A DNA stretch of 64,000 bases from Ancistrus triradiatus (Eukaryota; Chordata; Actinopteri; Siluriformes; Loricariidae), in assembly GCA_025084515.1 (NCBI GenBank), contig JAJAGP010001653.1, positions 1-64,000 on the forward strand, given 5' to 3'. Below the pieces are notes generated by a model that had not been told where the DNA came from, made no database searches, and saw nothing but the letters and a program-made list of their open reading frames with translations. Positions 1 to 10,270 of the stretch are shown here, one piece after another. Position 1 is the first letter of the stretch; each line of letters starts with the position of its first letter. A program made the position numbers and the translations under genes.

Positions 1-79
1 AAACTTCATTTCACTTCTCAAATATCACTGTGTTCATCTGCTATATGATATATTTAACTCAAGTTGCTGATCTGAACAA

Positions 80-146
80 CCAATGATTTATAAACTAAAA
101 TCATGAAAATTATCAGGGGTGCCCAAACTTTTTCATACGACTGTAG
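80..146. mobile_element. End fragment of a Tc1-like element
   Basis: The stretch ends in GTGCCCAAACTTTTTCATAC followed by GACTGTA, which resembles the inverted-repeat end of a common fish Tc1-like family. The rest of that element is not visible. It abuts a MITE remnant whose own left end is missing, so it probably inserted into or replaced that end. Confidence 0.5.
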
Positions 147-149
147 AAA

Positions 150-511
150 GCATACATTTCTGGATTCTCCATACAACAGTGACAGTCGAATGGGTTGAAC
201 TGATACCCCAGTGACTCTTAATATAACAGATTGATAGGTTTCCACTTCCAGCAAGTCAGTTAATCAACTTTCTGCGTTGCTGTCCTTAATCAAAGTCCAT
301 AGAGAATTGATTTGCCAACTTAAATTGGGAACTTGGCTGGCTTGCACAGAACCTTGATCTCAACTTAATGAGACAGCATGAAAATGCCATGCACTGGAAT
401 GCCAAAAGTGAGCCAGAGCTTATTGTCTAACATTAGAAACTGACCTCACAGTCATATACCCATACTAATACCCATTCTTTGGGTGTCCACAAACATTTGT
501 CTATGTAGTGT
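150..511 (+). mobile_element. Tc1/mariner-type MITE, family M1, left end missing
   Basis: The right end reads TGTCCACAAACATTTGTCTA, matching the common fish terminal repeat GACAAAAGTTTGTGGACAC. The interior carries a decayed transposase 3' portion (a GGCTTGCACAGA..CTTGATCTCAAC block, i.e. the SPDLN region). The copy at 5594-6080 shares the interior in opposite orientation, from the ATTCTGGATTCTCCAT-like block to the end. No open frame survives. Confidence 0.7.
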
Positions 512-1359
512 GCATATAATAAATAAAATACTGGAAATGATAAACTAGAGAAAATGAGTGAGTCTCATCCAAAAAAGCCATGTGTACTTTATTCAGAATG
601 ATGTCGATTGTGACACTGTTCTGCTAAACACACTGTGGAGCCTTTGCTGTAGCGTCAGGCTACGTTCCCAATAGCAGAGTCGTATTAAATTTTCATGCCT
701 TTTATTTGCATCAAGCTACACCACAGAACAAATGTCAGAACCGGGCCAAATTTGTGTTTTAACAACCATCAATCCCATGAGTGCCACTCACCACAGAAGA
801 CTCACGGGAGAACAAACAAACACAGATTGACACCGCTGTCCATTATTTGTCACAGCTTTAAATCAATTAATTTTACCCTCAGAGCTCTGAGTGTTTATGA
901 AAGAGGGGTGAGGTTAGTCAGACAGTGCTGAGCAGATTCCATCGATCACAGCCTGGACCTTGAAATATCAATAAGGATCTCGCATGGATGGGTCTGAAAA
1001 CCCTTATAAATTGATCAGCTTAGTCATGAGCAGGTGGTTCCCTCACTTATGAATACTGTCATCAAACAGGATTATAGAAGGACATTTTTCTCTCTTTACT
1101 GTAACGATGGACAGATCATAACCTAACACCTCATGAGTCTCAGACAGCTGTATTCAGTCTAAGTCCACCTTTATTATGTCTCTCCAGGCTCAAAAAAACC
1201 AAATCATCCTGTTTTACTTTACCCTGGTTATGGCTGCATGGGAGGGTGGAGAGCCTAACAAGGAATTCACTGTTCACAGGCAGACATACAATCTGGACAG
1301 CCAACCCCTCCCTGTGTTCTGTAAATGCACCATCCAATCTTTATATCTTTATCTTTACA
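512..1359. other. Unique sequence, nothing recognised
   Basis: About 850 bp of AT-rich DNA. Short open frames here (for example 695-931 + and 1140-1337 -) have no recognisable motif and look random. No repeat family was recognised. Confidence 0.5.
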
Positions 1360-1553
1360 GGGACTGTTGAGTCCTAGCAGTTAAGCATGTCCTAACTACC
1401 AGAAGATCCAGGCTTCAAATCCCACCTCTGCCAAGCTGCCAGTGTTCGGTTCTTGAGCAACGCCCTTAGCCCACAATTGCTCAAATTGTAAAGCTGTAGC
1501 AGTTGTTGGTTACTCTGGATAAGGGTAGCTGGTAAATGCTGTAAATGTAAATA
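1360..1553 (+). mobile_element. tRNA-derived SINE (family S)
   Basis: Diverged copy: GGACTGTTGAGTCCTAGCAG head, a B-box-like GGCTTCAAATCCCACCTCTG, the GCCAAGCTGCCAGTGTT core, and a tail CTCTGGATAAGGGTAGCTGG then GTAAATGTAAAT. Full length by comparison with the best copy at 30949-31155. Confidence 0.85.
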
Positions 1554-1686
1554 TATTGCAAGCCTTACTTGTGATCTGTACTACCATTTACAGCAGCTGG
1601 CTTTTACCACCGAATCACCAGAAACAAAAGATTTTGCCTACGTTTTCAGATTACAATTCATGGCACATCAATGTCTGATGGAGCAG

Positions 1687-1828
1687 ACTTACAAGTGGTA
1701 AATCTTACAAACCAAGCAATTGTGGGTTAAGAGTCTTGCTCAAGGATCCAACAGTGGCAGCTTGGTAGAGGTGGGATTTGAACCCTGAATCTTCTGGTCC
1801 AAAAGTCCAGTACTTTAAATGGCTAGCT
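1687..1828 (-). mobile_element. tRNA-derived SINE (family S), tail truncated
   Basis: Reverse-complement copy: CAAGCAATTGTGGGTTAAGA, CCAACAGTGGCAGCTTGG and GGTGGGATTTGAACCC are visible. The GGATAAGGGCGTCTGC tail is missing. It lies 134 bp from a + strand copy. Confidence 0.8.
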
Positions 1829-1925
1829 ACTTATCAGGAAAATGTCAGATAGAGAGCCACAGCTTCCTGAATAGCTCTCCTTTGTGTACTCTTCAGCTTC
1901 CACAGCATGCTGTAGTTATCATATA

Positions 1926-2920
1926 TACCATTCAGGCATAACATTATGACCACCTCCTTGTTTCTACACTAATTGTCCATTTTTTATCAATTTCACTTAC
2001 ATGTTGGAGCACTTTGTAGTTCTACAATTACAATCTATTTCTCTACATACTTTATTAGTCCTCTTTACTCTGCTCTCTAATGGTCAGGACCAGCACAGAT
2101 CAGGTACTATTTGGGTGGTGAATCATTTTCAGCACTGCAGTGACACTGATGTGGTGGTGGTGTGTTAGGGTGTGTTGTTCCGGAGGATCAGACACAGCAG
2201 TGCTGCTGGAGTTTTTAAACACTGTGTTTGTCACGATTTTGCAAGCCCTCCAGCTTGCATTGCTCTGATTTTACTCCCTCTCTCTTTTTTTCCACAGCAG
2301 GTGGGGCTGTTTCCACCTGTTGCTGCTTCCCTATAAATACCCCACTTCCTGTGCACTTCCTTGTATGGTATTGTCACTCCTATGTGGTTTTCTCGGCTCC
2401 AGTTCCTGCTCTGGTTGGTCTCTTTGTTAGGTTTTTGTATGTTGTTTCTGTGTTCATTGTGTGTATTAGTTTTGTATATTTGTAGCTGTTAGCTTATTGT
2501 TTTGGCACAGTTTGTATTAGTCATCCTCTAATCCTTCATCAGTGCTTACAGGACACTCACTACAGGATGCTGGTGGCTGGACATTTTTGGTTGGTGGAAA
2601 ATTTTCAGTCCAGCAGTGACACTGAGGTGTTTAAAACCTCCAGCAACACTGCTGTGTCTGATCCACTCACATGAGCACAACGTACACTGACACCCCAACA
2701 TGTCAGTGTCACTGCAGTGCTGAAAATGATCCACCACCCAAACAGGACCTGATCTGTGGGGGTCCTGACCATTAGATAGCACAGTAAAGAGGACTAACAA
2801 AGCATGTACAAAAACAGATGGACAACAGTCTGTATTTGTAGAACTACAAAGTGCTTCTATATGGTAAGTGAAACTGATGAAAAGGACAATGAGTGTAGAG
2901 AAGGTGGTCAAAATGGTATC
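1926..2920. mobile_element. Palindromic MITE, family M2, with a 300-bp insertion
   Basis: The left arm runs from CAGGCATAACATTATGACCA through CTTTGTAGTTCTACAA, AATGGTCAGGACC and CAGCACTGCAGTGACACTGA. The right arm carries the reverse complements of these landmarks and ends near GGTGGTCAAAATGGTATCC. The two arms could fold into one long imperfect hairpin. The segment at 2225-2525 has no counterpart in the other copies and is annotated separately. There is no open frame of interest. Confidence 0.8.
2225..2525 (+). mobile_element. Unclassified insertion in M2, possible solo LTR
   Basis: This 300-bp segment interrupts the palindromic MITE. It contains a TATA-box-like CTATAAATACC near 2331 followed by pyrimidine-rich DNA, and starts with TGT near 2229 and has GGCACA near 2506. 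A promoter-bearing solo LTR would look like this, but no matching target duplication is visible. It could also be another short element. The 2228-2485 frame is not convincing as a gene. Confidence 0.3.
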
Positions 2921-2982
2921 CAGTTTTGAGTCCTTTGAGTCCCAACATGCTCACACCTGCTCCCTGTGTTTTATGCAATATA

Positions 2983-4596
2983 TAGTGGGGCAAAAAAAGT
3001 ATTTAGTCAGTGACTGATTGTGCAAATTCTCCTACTTAGAAAGATGAGAGAGGTCTGTAATTTTCATCATAGGTACACTTCAACTATGAGAGACAAAATG
3101 GGAAACAAAATCCAGGAAATCACACTGTAGAATTTTTAAATAATTGAATTGTAAATCATGGTGGAAAATAAGTATTTGGTCACCCCAAACAATCAAGGTT
3201 CTTTCGCTCTCACAGACCTGTAACTTCTTCCTTTAAGAAGCTTTCTGTCCTCCACAATCGTTTACCTTTATTAATGGCACTGTTTGACCTCGTTAATCTT
3301 TATAAAAAGACCCCTGTCCACAGCCCTCAAACAGTCTGACTCCCAACCTCAACCATGGCCAAGACCAGAGAGCTCTGTCGAAGGACAACCAGGAAGAAAA
3401 ATCGTGGACCTGCACCAGGCTGGGAAGAGTGAATCTACAATAGGCAGCAGGTTGGTGTGAATAAATCAACGTGGGTGCATTGGGTAAGAAAATTGGAAAG
3501 ACAAGATAGAAGAACATTGATATTCTCCCTTCGATCTGGGGGTCCAACGAAGATCTCATCCTGTGGGGTCCAAAATGATCATGAGAACGGTGAGCCGAAA
3601 ATCCCATAACTACACGAAGGGATTTATGAATGAACCTGCAGAGAGCTGGACCAAAGTAGCAAAGGCCTACATCAGTAACACACTACCCAAGAGGGACTCG
3701 AGATCCCTGCAGTACCAGCGTGTACCCCTCTGCCTAGCCAGTACATGTCCGGCCATCTTAAGTTTTTTGCCAGAGAGAATATGAATGATCCAGAAGATTG
3801 GGATAATATCATGTGGTTCAATGAAACCAAAATAGAACTTGTTGTAAAAAAAACAAACTCTCGTGTTTTGGAGGAAGAGGAATGCTGATTTGCCACCACC
3901 ATACTCTGTGACGCATGGGGGGTTAAAAAATTATACTTTGGGTCTGTTTTTCTGCAGAGGGGACAGGACGAACTGATCCTGTTAAGGGAAGAAAATGAAC
4001 AGGGCCAGTGTATCGGTGAGATGTATCGTGAGATTTTAAGCCAAAACCTCCTTCCATCAGTGAGAGCATTGAAGATGGAACGTGGCTGGCGCTTCCAGCA
4101 TGACAATGATTTGTAACACACTGCTCGGGCAACGAAGGAGTGGCTCCGTAAAAAGCATTTCAAGGTCCTGGAGTGGCCTAGCCAGTCTCCAGATCTCAAC
4201 CCCATAGAACATTTGTGGAGGGAGTTGAAAGTCCATGTTGCCCCAAAACATCACTGCTCTAGAGGAGATCTGCATGAAGGAATGGGCCAAAATACCAGCT
4301 ACAGTGTGTGCCAACCTGGTGAAGACTTACATGAAACGTTTAACCTCTGTCATTGCCAACAAAGGTTATGTTGCAAAGTATTGAGTTGAACTTTTGTTAT
4401 TGACCAAATACTTATTTTCTACCATAATTTATAATGAAATTCTTTAAAAATCCTGCAATGTGATTTCCTGGATTTTTTTTTCTCATTTTGTCTCTCATAG
4501 TTGAAGTGTACCTATGAAGAAAATTACAGACCTCTCTCGTCTTTCTAAGTAGGAGAACTTGCACAGTGGCTGACTAAATACTTTTTTGTCTCACTG
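2983..4596 (+). mobile_element. Nearly full-length Tc1-like transposon, family T1
   Basis: Both ends are present: left TAGTGGGGCAAAAAAAGTAT, right GACAAAAAAGTA-type sequence in reverse orientation ending CTCACTG. Each is flanked by TA (2981-2982 and 4597-4598), the normal Tc1/mariner target. At about 1.61 kb it is the longest of three copies of this family and serves as the reference for the deletions in the other two. It encodes a broken transposase on the + strand. Confidence 0.92.
3355..4384 (+). pseudogene. Tc1-like transposase, inactivated (T1)
   Basis: The frame opens with ATGGCCAAGACCAGAGAGCT (MAKTREL), the usual start of this family, and frameshifts almost at once, in the N-terminal DNA-binding region. 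The expected product is a cut-and-paste DDE transposase of roughly 340 residues. The first catalytic Asp is lost: the WSDETK block reads WFNETK (AAT at 3820-3822). The second Asp is followed by a stop (DNDL then TAA at 4114-4116). The third block, SPDLNPIEHLW near 4190-4217, keeps its Glu. With several shifts, a D-to-N change and a stop it cannot make active enzyme. The C-terminal NKGYVAKY then TGA marks the original end. Confidence 0.92.
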
Positions 4597-4599
4597 TAC

Positions 4600-4650
4600 A
4601 CTGGACCCCTACAACCCTGACCAGGACGAGCAGGGATAAAACCTAAAAAA
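4600..4650 (+). mobile_element. Tail fragment of an HE1-like SINE
   Basis: CTGGACCCCTACAACCCTGA followed by CCAGGACGAGCAGG resembles the 3' end of the SINE seen at 61718-62066. Only about 50 bp, directly after the T1 target site. Confidence 0.35.
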
Positions 4651-4679
4651 AAGATTAAATCTCCCACCTCTTAAACACC

Positions 4680-4925
4680 TGATTAGCTATCCAGTTAATT
4701 ACCAGGCTCTTACAAGGGAAAGTATAAAATTCTTCTCCCCTCTCTCATAAGTCGCCCTTAATTAAAGACATTTGAGCATCCCAACCACGCACAGTGTTAA
4801 GCTCGCTTTTTATCTACGTTATTCAGGTTTATGTGTAGCTTCCGTAGGGAAAGTCTGTCTGTGTAACACCAATTTAAAATTCAAACACTCTTCACTAAGG
4901 TGGGACTTTTAAGGGTACATTTTTG
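4680..4925. repeat. Degenerate tandem unit 1
   Basis: Landmarks in order: TTAATTACCAGGCT, CCTTAATTAAAGACA, GAGCATCCCAACCA, TATTCAGG, and CTGTGTAACACCAATTTAAA then CTTCACTAAG. The same landmarks recur in the same order at 5040-5585 and, in part, at 6085-6290. Confidence 0.6.
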
Positions 4926-5039
4926 CATTTCTATTTAGAACATAATACTTGTAGTGAAACATCATTAAAAGGCAAAATTGAACTTAAAACCATTTAATTA
5001 TCCTTAAAAGTACATTTACACTACTGATCATTTCTCAGG

Positions 5040-5585
5040 TCAGAAACACCAGATTAACTAACAAGTCCATTACCAGGTTTTGAGAAGTAAATCTGTAAAT
5101 CATCCCCAATTAAGGACCCCATGCTCAACGAAACAGTAAAGACCAGCATAGGTTCTGCTTTGGATGCCAGTATGCAGGTCAATCAGCAAGATCAACACGT
5201 TCCATGTTAGTACTGGCATACCGTTGTACAAAACACAACACGTTCATAGCACTTAATGGTGCAAATTAAGTACAATATTGAGCTTGGTACCTAGCCAAAT
5301 TATTCAGGTACTTCCTAGCTACTGCAGTATATAATTTTAGTCAACACTCTTATCCAGTGTGACTCAGAACAGACACAATCTTACAATCCAAGCAATTACA
5401 GGTTAAGGGCCTTGCTCAGGGACCCAACAGTGGCAGACTGGTAAAAGTGTGATTTTAATCGTGGACTTTCTGGCCCACAGCCTGATACCTTACAGTCCCC
5501 TGTTAGCCTATCTGTGTAACACCCATTTAAAAAACACTTGTCACTAGAGTACTGCAAAAACATACTTTTAGACCAACATTAATAT
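5040..5585. repeat. Degenerate tandem unit 2, split by a SINE
   Basis: Landmarks: CCATTACCAGGTTTTGAG, CCCCAATTAAGGACC, GTACAATATTGAGCTTG, AAATTATTCAGG, then after the SINE at 5337-5500 CTGTGTAACACCCATTTAAA and TGTCACTAGAG. Removing the SINE restores the order seen in unit 1. Confidence 0.6.
5337..5500 (-). mobile_element. tRNA-derived SINE (family S)
   Basis: Reverse-complement copy: ACTCTTATCCAGTGTGACTC, CAAGCAATTACAGGTTAAGG, CCAACAGTGGCAG and a decayed tRNA-like head near TGATACCTTACAG. It interrupts tandem unit 2. Confidence 0.8.
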
Positions 5586-5593
5586 ACAAACAC

Positions 5594-6080
5594 GATATAG
5601 GCAAAAGCTTGTGGACACCCAAAAATTGCATCCATAACATGGGTGCTAGTATAGAGTTTGCTTCCCACCTTTGCTGCTATTACAGCCTTTGTTCATCTAA
5701 AAAGGCTTTTCACTAGAGTTTGGCACATGACTGTGAGGTTGATGTTATACAATAAGCCCTGGCTCACTTTTGGCATTCCAGTGCATTTTCAAGGTGCCTG
5801 ATTGAGTTGAGATCAAGACTCTGTGCAAGCCAGCCAAGTTCCCAATAAAAGTTGACAAACCAATTCTCCATGGACTGTGTATAATTACAGCAGGGCAGAA
5901 AGTTGAACTGATTTGTTGTCATATTGAGAGTCAATGGAGTGTCAGCACAACCCATTGTAATGACACGGTTTTTCTATGGAGAATCCAGAAAAAATGCATG
6001 CTTTATATTAATGATTGTGTTACAAGTGAGAAGGGCTCAATAATCAGAACGAGTGTCCACAAAGTTTTGTCTATATAGTC
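5594..6080 (-). mobile_element. Complete Tc1/mariner-type MITE, family M1
   Basis: About 487 bp with matching ends: left GATATAGGCAAAAGCTTGTG then GACACC, right GTGTCCACAAAGTTTTGTCT then ATATAG. Read on the minus strand, the interior matches 150-511 (ATTCTGGATTCTCCAT-like block, GGCTGGCTTGCACAGA, CACTGGAATGCCAAAAGTGA). It keeps only vestiges of a Tc1 transposase 3' end, so it would have to be moved in trans. Confidence 0.82.
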
Positions 6081-6084
6081 TCAT

Positions 6085-6290
6085 TTGAGGATCATGTAAT
6101 GGTGCAGCATTTCCTAACTCAGAAACCACAATTACCAGGCTTTGAGAATGAAAGTAATCCTTGAATTTATCCTTAATTAAGGACTCTAAAGTATCCCATC
6201 CAAGTACAACATTGAGCTAGCTAGATAATTAAGTAATGACTGCAGTAATGGTCAGTTTAATACATCATTAAATGTAGTACCTTTATAGAG
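6085..6290. repeat. Degenerate tandem unit 3, partial
   Basis: Contains AATTACCAGGCTTTGAG, CCTTAATTAAGGACT, GTATCCCATCCAAGTACAAC and ATTGAGCTAGCTAG, in the order of units 1 and 2. The M1 MITE at 5594-6080 sits between units 2 and 3. Confidence 0.55.
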
Positions 6291-6969
6291 TAACAGCAGT
6301 TTTTGGGATCACTGTGTAAAGACAAGTGTGCCCCTAATGCAGTGGCTGATGTGTGTATTTCAGCTTGATTTAACCAAATACTACTGAAACTTGCAAAAGG
6401 CCAGAGTTTAGCACAGAGAGCAGTCCCAGTCAATTGCGTGAGTCATCCTCAAAGCACTTATTGCTCATAATGAGTAAGTAACAGGGGCACATTAAGTGAA
6501 TGTGGTAAATTCCCTCTCTAACAGCCCTCATTAGGAGTCCATTCGGGTACACGGGGCAAGAAATTGGTAAAGCTTTCCCCCATTTAGTATGTAATGAAAC
6601 ATTCATGGTGCATGAAGACAACCGCAAACTGTGTGTGGTATTTGTTTTCTGAGCGATCCACATGTTGAATATTTATAAGATGATGAAAGCATTGCATTGT
6701 AAGCAGGACTGCATGTCTGATTTAATACACACTTTACATTCTTGCTTTATTAATCTGGAACAAACTCACTGAGGCATTGCTGCATCAACCGGACACATTT
6801 ATCTCTGTTTATTTCATGCTTATGAATTTCAATTCAGGGTGTTTAAACATTTATTTAGAGCAAACATCATATTCACAGTAATTACTGCACGAGAACTGGA
6901 TTGAACAAGAAAACAGTCTAAAATTCACTCAAAGTTAACTGTAATTACTGGGCTTATTATTAAAGCAAT
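6291..6969. other. Unique AT-rich sequence
   Basis: No repeat or gene recognised. The 6430-6663 minus frame has no motif. Confidence 0.5.
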
Positions 6970-7472
6970 GTGGTTTTATTTCTTATAATTCTTTATAATG
7001 CTTTCGTTCTGCCTCGTTTATTTCTGTCTGCCTATTCATCCTATCTTATTTTTCTTTTTTTTCCTGTTTCTCTCTTTCTGTTCTTTTGCTTGCTAAGACT
7101 CTCACTCATTCTATATATTTTAATCTTTTTGTTTTCTTCATGTTTTTCTTTTTTCCTTCCTTTCTCCCCCTTTGTGTGTCTTCTTTTTCCATTTGCTTTC
7201 ATACCTATTTCTAACTTTTTTCTTTCACTATCTTTTTTTTTTTATTTTCTTTTACCTTACGGCTCTATTGACTTTCTTCCAGTTTCATATTATTTTCTTT
7301 TTTACTTTCTATTGGTTCTATTTCTGTCTTTCTTCAGCCCTTACATGGTTAATCTTTCTGTTGTTTTTTCTTTATTTTGCTCTTTCTTCAACTGTCATTT
7401 TTTTCTGTATTTGCTTTATGATGTTCTCATTTTAATATTTTATCTCTTTTGTTTCTCTTTTCCTCCAATTTA
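6970..7472. repeat. 500-bp polypyrimidine tract
   Basis: The + strand is overwhelmingly T and C with few purines, without a fixed short unit. The open frames here (6970-7473, 7172-7435) are runs of Phe, Leu, Ser and Tyr produced by this bias, not membrane proteins. It switches at 7473 to a purine-rich tract. Confidence 0.85.
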
Positions 7473-7576
7473 GATGAATGAAAGAAAGAAAGACAGGAAT
7501 GAAGCAAGTAAGCAAGAAAGAAAGCAAGAAAGAAAACAAGAAAGCAAGCAAGCAAGCAAGCAAGAAAGAAAATAAC
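7473..7576. repeat. Purine-rich GAAA/GCAA tetranucleotide tract
   Basis: Irregular repeats of GAAA and GCAA (for example AAGCAAGCAAGCAAGCAAGA). It is followed by CTTCATTGATCCCAGGGGAA, a motif often found beside such arrays in fish. Confidence 0.85.
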
Positions 7577-8390
7577 TTCATTGATCCCAGGGGAAATTAG
7601 ACAATTTGTAAAAGCCAGGTATACCTGTGACTAGAAGTTGGTAAATCATAACTCATCTCATCTGTTGTATAGACACATTTGTCACAAGGAAGTGTGCACA
7701 TATTGAAACATTATTTATTTATTTATTTATGTATTTTTATTTTTATTTTTTTTACAAATTAGCCTTTAGCACTTGGTCTTGTTCAGTGAGCTTATTAAGC
7801 CCACTTTGTGTCTCAACTGTTGTTGGTTCGAGATATTTCCACTTCACAATAACACCACTTAGGTGCTTGGGTAACACTGTGGTAATTCGTTCGCGGTCAC
7901 CAGATTTGCGTTTGTGCCCTGTATTCTCCGTGATAGGCCCCAGACCCCTCTGCAACCTGGCAACCTGAAAAGCAGGGTTAACATAAATGACAGTGCTTGC
8001 AACTGAAGGAACTCTGCAGGTAAATGACTTGTCGAAACAATAACAGGTGGTGAATGCATTCTACTGAAGAGGCCTAAGCAGATTTTTCAAGCCAGCTCTG
8101 CACTGCTGCCTCTGACCAGCAGAGGGCGGAAATTGTGCGCTGAGCGGTCTAATCCGGTGGCCGTGTGAACTACACTGACCAGAAGAAACAGCTTGGAAGG
8201 CGGGTATTGTTATAAGAGATGCTGGTGGTAAAGGGTATGGTTTGCTAATGTTTGTTTATGAAGCCCAGATATATGGTAATTTTGTTTTAAAGGTTGTGGC
8301 TCTTATCCTGAAAGACTTCTTATTGAAATTAGAAGTTTAGCAGTCCAGAGCCTTACCACCAAACCATAATTGATTACTAATTAACTAGTA
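7577..8390. other. Mostly unique; two weak repeat fragments and an ATTT array
   Basis: An imperfect (ATTT)n run lies at 7709-7752. CAACTGTTGTTGGTTCGAGA then TATTTCCACTTCACAATAAC (7755-7860) resembles a fish Tc1-like remnant. GTGATAGGCCCCAGACCCCT (7930-7975) resembles an HE1-like SINE tail. Both are weak. No gene was seen. Confidence 0.4.
8116..8129 (+). promoter_or_regulatory. CTCF-like motif
   Basis: CCAGCAGAGGGCGG matches the vertebrate CTCF core (CCAGCAGGGGGC-type). It is in non-repeat DNA as far as I can tell. It is a sequence match only. Confidence 0.35.
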
Positions 8391-8815
8391 CAGTGGTAGC
8401 TCAGTTCTCAACCACCACGGAACTCGTCGAATTCAGTTCTCAAAGCATTTTCTTGTTTTTTGGGGGTTTTTTTTGGGTCGAATCACGTGATTTGTTTCAG
8501 CCGACACATCGAATCACGATTCAGTCTCACATCAGCTCTCGTTCAGTGCAGATTTTTTATGTTTTTCTTTATTTTTACATCCGTAGTACAGTATTCTTAG
8601 CGCAAATATGTCCCAAATGGGTAATATAAAGGTTAGTGATAACAGCCAACCAAAAGGAAAACTGTGAAATCTGCTGCGAGGTATGATACTCTCAGCATAA
8701 GCATTTTGCTTTGCTTTTCACTTTCAATACGTTATTCACTAAATTCCATGAGATTCAATACTTTATTATAAAATTAGCTTTGTGTTAATGATTTTGGCCA
8801 ACTGTAGCTTAAATA
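8391..8815 (+). mobile_element. Tigger-like non-autonomous element, right part missing
   Basis: Left end CAGTGGTAGCTCAGTTCTCA preceded by TA. The interior shares TTTTCACTTTCAAT, AACACTTTATTATAAA-like and TTTTGGCCAACTGTAG blocks with the more complete copy at 51634-52412. It stops where the reference copy continues. Confidence 0.7.
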
Positions 8816-9589
8816 AATGAACTGAGGTTTATTGAGAAATCTTTCCAGCTTGTATTGCTGCCTTTCGCATTGTTACCGTGCTCATTTAAACCAGCTTATT
8901 CTCAATACTCCCAACCCAACATGGCGTGTCTGAACTACAAAGCCTCTGTCAGCTTGACGCTGATGAATTCAAATGCTTTCCTGTTGCATGCTGGACGAAA
9001 AAAATCTGTCAAGAGTGATCAAAAGTTGTGTTAAGGTAGCACTAGAATGCTAGTGGTCAACCACAGGTTGGCTCTCAGCGGTGGGTTCGACTCTGGCGGC
9101 CTCGTTAGCTCCACGATGAGCATCTCAGTGATGGTAGGGAAGGACAGCCCACGTTAACGATCAACTGAAGTGTTAATGTGATCCTCAAAGGAAGTCCGGC
9201 GCATGCACAAAGCTAAACATGACCAATTTCCATGCCATTATCCACTTCTTCAGGTTTGCTGCAGAACAGCATGCCAATAAATGACATTGATATCCCTGAT
9301 CGGCTGTCTCATTTTATCCAGACTGAAATAGCTTCTGTAACAAAGGAATGTTCTATGCTGGATGTCGTACAAAGTGTTTAAAGTACAGTACAGAAAAAAA
9401 AGAGGAGAAATATGTGGGAATGTCATTTTGTCATCCAAATTATTTTATTTCCAAAGTATTTGCTATGCTGATTCTCCTCCCTTTATAGACTCAGCTGTTT
9501 CTCCTCTTGGAAAACACAAGGAGATACAAAATTGAAATCATCTATTTACCCTTTCTCCTATGAAACATGCAATTTAGCCCTTCGCTCAG
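8816..9589. other. Unique sequence with a weak tRNA-like B box
   Basis: No gene recognised. Around 9038-9115, GGTAGCACTAGAATGCTAG and GGTGGGTTCGACTCTGGC could be the A- and B-box remains of an old tRNA-derived SINE; a cloverleaf is not evident. Confidence 0.35.
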
Positions 9590-9960
9590 CAAGACGACTC
9601 GCAATTAGCGTGAGCCGCCTCTCTTCGTTGCACTTAGCGCTGTTCCGATCACAACCCCCCCCACCACCATCACTACGTTAATCAGGCAGCAGATCAAAGC
9701 CTGATGCTGCAGAAGACTTTTAAATATTTAAATCCCCTCTATTCAAATCTTATCACAGATCAAAGCGTTTCGCTTTAATTTCGTGAGTCGTTTTGCTGGT
9801 AGATACAGCGCCGCATACAAAGACGCACACAAGCTCCAATTAAACAGGGCCCATTTTTCTGTAAACCCTGTATGCTCCTATTTTGGTTTGTGAATAAACC
9901 TCTTACTTTGCGGAGGAGATGCGCGGGGTGGGTGGGTGAGGTAATTAATTAACGTCATTG
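9590..9960. promoter_or_regulatory. Candidate conserved non-coding block
   Basis: Non-repetitive and more GC- and CpG-rich than its surroundings. Two GATCAAAG motifs (9692-9699, 9758-9765) match TCF/LEF sites, and TTAATTAACGTCAT near 9945-9958 resembles homeodomain and CRE-like sites. It has no coding frame. A developmental enhancer is an inference from composition and motifs only. Confidence 0.3.
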
Positions 9961-10270
9961 TTCAGATGTGAGCAGCTTCAGAGATGTCAGGCAATTTTAA
10001 AACCACATGCCATTCACTAATGAAGAAAAGCGGTTTCGAGTTTTATAGACTCTGCTTTTGAAAACAGACACTTATCTACTAATTATCAGTTATCGTTGAC
10101 CAGATTAGAACATTTACCTTAAATTTGGGATTTCATTTTATATCAGACAGCACTGATAAAAAAAAAAAAGATGCCCAAAATAAAATGATACCATGAAACC
10201 AATCCAGGCTTTTATAGCCTCTTGAACTAGCATTCTGTCCAGGAAACAGTCAGACACTAATAAAAAGCAA

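Noticed and set aside
3672..4314. Minus-strand open frames of up to 177 codons
   Set aside because: They are antisense to the T1 transposase pseudogene on the + strand.
6970..7473. 167-residue hydrophobic Phe/Leu-rich protein resembling a membrane protein
   Set aside because: Produced by the T/C-rich tract; overlapping frames look alike and there is no gene context.
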